Made by a program: the position numbers and the translations under genes. Positions 7,025 through 7,860 of a stretch of 7,860 bases of DNA are shown here, in pieces. The first letter of the stretch is position 1; every line of letters starts with the position of its first letter. The DNA lies in NCBI GenBank assembly GCA_947462425.1, contig CANHPI010000115.1:1-7860 (forward strand). Direction: 5' to 3'. The notes under the pieces are model-generated. The model saw nothing but the letters and a program-made list of their open reading frames with translations, was not told the origin of the DNA and ran no database searches. This DNA comes from Bacteroidota bacterium. Its GTDB lineage: Bacteria; Bacteroidota; Bacteroidia; B-17B0; B-17BO.

Positions 7025-7780
7025 TTAAATGTTTTTAATTTCTTCGTTGGTGAGGTATTTGATTAATACAGCGTCGTGGGGTGGTTGTAGAGTGAAAAGT
7101 GTTCCGGCTGCTGCTCCAGAAGCACCCGCTTTAATCGCTTTTGAGAAATCTTCTTTTGAACCTGCGCCTCCAAGTGCAATTAATGGTATTTCTAGTTTTG
7201 AAGAAATTTCTTTTATTAATTCTAGTGGATATCCAGCTCTGGTGCCTTCTTTGGTTATATCTTGAAGTATTAGTTCGCCAACGCCTATTTCTTGTAATTC
7301 TAAAGCGAATTCTAACGGTGTTTTTTTTGTATTTATTTTACCGTTACTTATGAAAACGCGCGGTTTTTTATTGAAAAGCGTTGTTTTAATGTCTATCATT
7401 CCTACAATGCTTTGGCTGCCAAAGATTGCGATTGATTCTTTAAGTAAGGCTTTGTTTGTGAAGGATGTTTTACCCAAGATTACTTTTTCAATACCTAATT
7501 GTATAAGTTTTTGTATGTCTTCTATTGAGTTGATTCCCCCACCATAAGCGATTGGCATGAAACACTCCGAGCATATTTCTTCAATTAAGTTGAAGTTTGG
7601 ACCTTGGTTGGTTTTTGAAGCTGTTATGTCAATTACCACTAATTCATCTGCTTGTTTTTCATTAAAAATTTTTATGGCATTGATGGGATCTCCTATGTAA
7701 ATAGGGTTTTTAAATTTTTTTGTTTTTACAAGTCTTTTATTTGAAATTAACAAACTTGGGATGATTCTATTTCTTAACAT
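7025..7780 (-). CDS. hisF: HisF paralogue of the AglZ/HisF2 (WbuZ) acetamidino-modification type
   Basis: A 251-residue (beta/alpha)8-barrel protein that aligns with imidazole glycerol phosphate synthase subunit HisF over its full length. Seen: RIIPSL (5-10), GDPINAI (30-36), VVIDITASKT (48-57), phosphate-loop YGGGI (79-83), MIDIK (128-132), KEGTRAGY (177-184) and LGGAG (203-207). Compared from memory with Thermotoga HisF, catalytic Asp11 is Leu11 here, while Asp130 is kept, and channel-gate residues Arg5, Glu46, Lys99 and the Glu equivalent to Glu167 (Glu169 here) are all present. The LLISNKRLVKTKKFKNP stretch (10-26) also resembles HisF2/WbuZ proteins rather than the histidine enzyme. Inferred role: with HisH, deliver ammonia to an N-acetyl sugar amidotransferase forming an acetamidino sugar. 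It is leftward, convergent with the acyltransferase pair, and probably has its own promoter. Start ATG at 7780 matches the family N-terminus. Confidence 0.88.
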   Translation of the reverse strand: MLRNRIIPSLLISNKRLVKTKKFKNPIYIGDPINAIKIFNEKQADELVVIDITASKTNQGPNFNLIEEICSECFMPIAYGGGINSIEDIQKLIQLGIEKVILGKTSFTNKALLKESIAIFGSQSIVGMIDIKTTLFNKKPRVFISNGKINTKKTPLEFALELQEIGVGELILQDITKEGTRAGYPLELIKEISSKLEIPLIALGGAGSKEDFSKAIKAGASGAAAGTLFTLQPPHDAVLIKYLTNEEIKNI

Positions 7781-7796
7781 ATCGATTTTACTGATT

Positions 7797-7804
7797 CAAA
7801 AATA
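7797..7804 (-). promoter_or_regulatory. Candidate -7 box (TATTTTTG) for hisF
   Basis: Read on the minus strand this is TATTTTTG, a match to TAnnTTTG, ending 16 nt before the hisF ATG and so implying a very short leader. No TTG/TTTG -33 element is visible at the usual distance upstream. The position directly ahead of an isolated leftward gene makes it more credible than the others. Confidence 0.42.
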
Positions 7805-7847
7805 CACTTTTTTCGACTTTTAATCATGCACTTCTTTATTTAGTTCT

Positions 7848-7855
7848 TATTTTTG
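7848..7855 (+). promoter_or_regulatory. Candidate -7 box (TATTTTTG) for a gene to the right of the window
   Basis: The same octamer occurs on the plus strand a few bases from the right edge, facing away from the hisF box. It could drive a rightward gene starting just outside the window; no coding start is visible here, so the target is unknown. Confidence 0.33.
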
Positions 7856-7860
7856 TGTTA

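Noticed and set aside
7029..7547. Rightward open frames antisense to hisF
   Set aside because: They lie wholly within the well-conserved hisF coding strand and show no family resemblance.

Overview
The window looks like part of a cell-surface polysaccharide (O-antigen or capsule type) biosynthesis locus from a Bacteroidota bacterium, most likely a member of the Flavobacteriia. This rests on low GC content, A/T-rich leaders without clear Shine-Dalgarno sequences, several matches to the Bacteroidota -7 promoter box TAnnTTTG, and the gene families present. No rRNA, tRNA, CRISPR array or insertion sequence was seen.

Layout: Bases 1-4154 carry a rightward run of five tightly packed genes: the C-terminal part of a family 61 glycosyltransferase (cut by the left edge), a GT-A family 2 glycosyltransferase, a class I SAM methyltransferase, a GT-B family 4 glycosyltransferase, and a HisH-type glutamine amidotransferase. 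Neighbours overlap by 8 and 4 nt or are separated by 18 and 78 nt. A very AT-rich 247-nt gap follows. Next come an MBOAT O-acyltransferase and, one base later, a membrane-anchored SGNH-like protein. A 162-nt convergent gap with two imperfect inverted repeats separates these from a leftward HisF paralogue at 7025-7780. The last 80 nt hold two divergent -7-like boxes.

How the genes may work together: the three glycosyltransferases would assemble part of a repeat unit and the methyltransferase could decorate it. The MBOAT/SGNH pair has the organisation of polysaccharide O-acylation modules. HisH and the HisF paralogue are best explained not as histidine genes but as the ammonia-supplying pair of the acetamidino-sugar system (HisH2/HisF2 with a WbpG/WbuX-type N-acetyl sugar amidotransferase). 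The HisF copy has lost the Asp at position 11 that IGP synthase needs for catalysis, yet keeps residues known to gate the ammonia channel. The third partner, the sugar amidotransferase, is not in this window and would be expected nearby.

The most notable point is the architecture: hisH and hisF, usually adjacent, are here separated by the acyltransferase module and lie on opposite strands. I saw no clearly novel multi-gene system; the families are recognisable and the novelty lies in arrangement and details.
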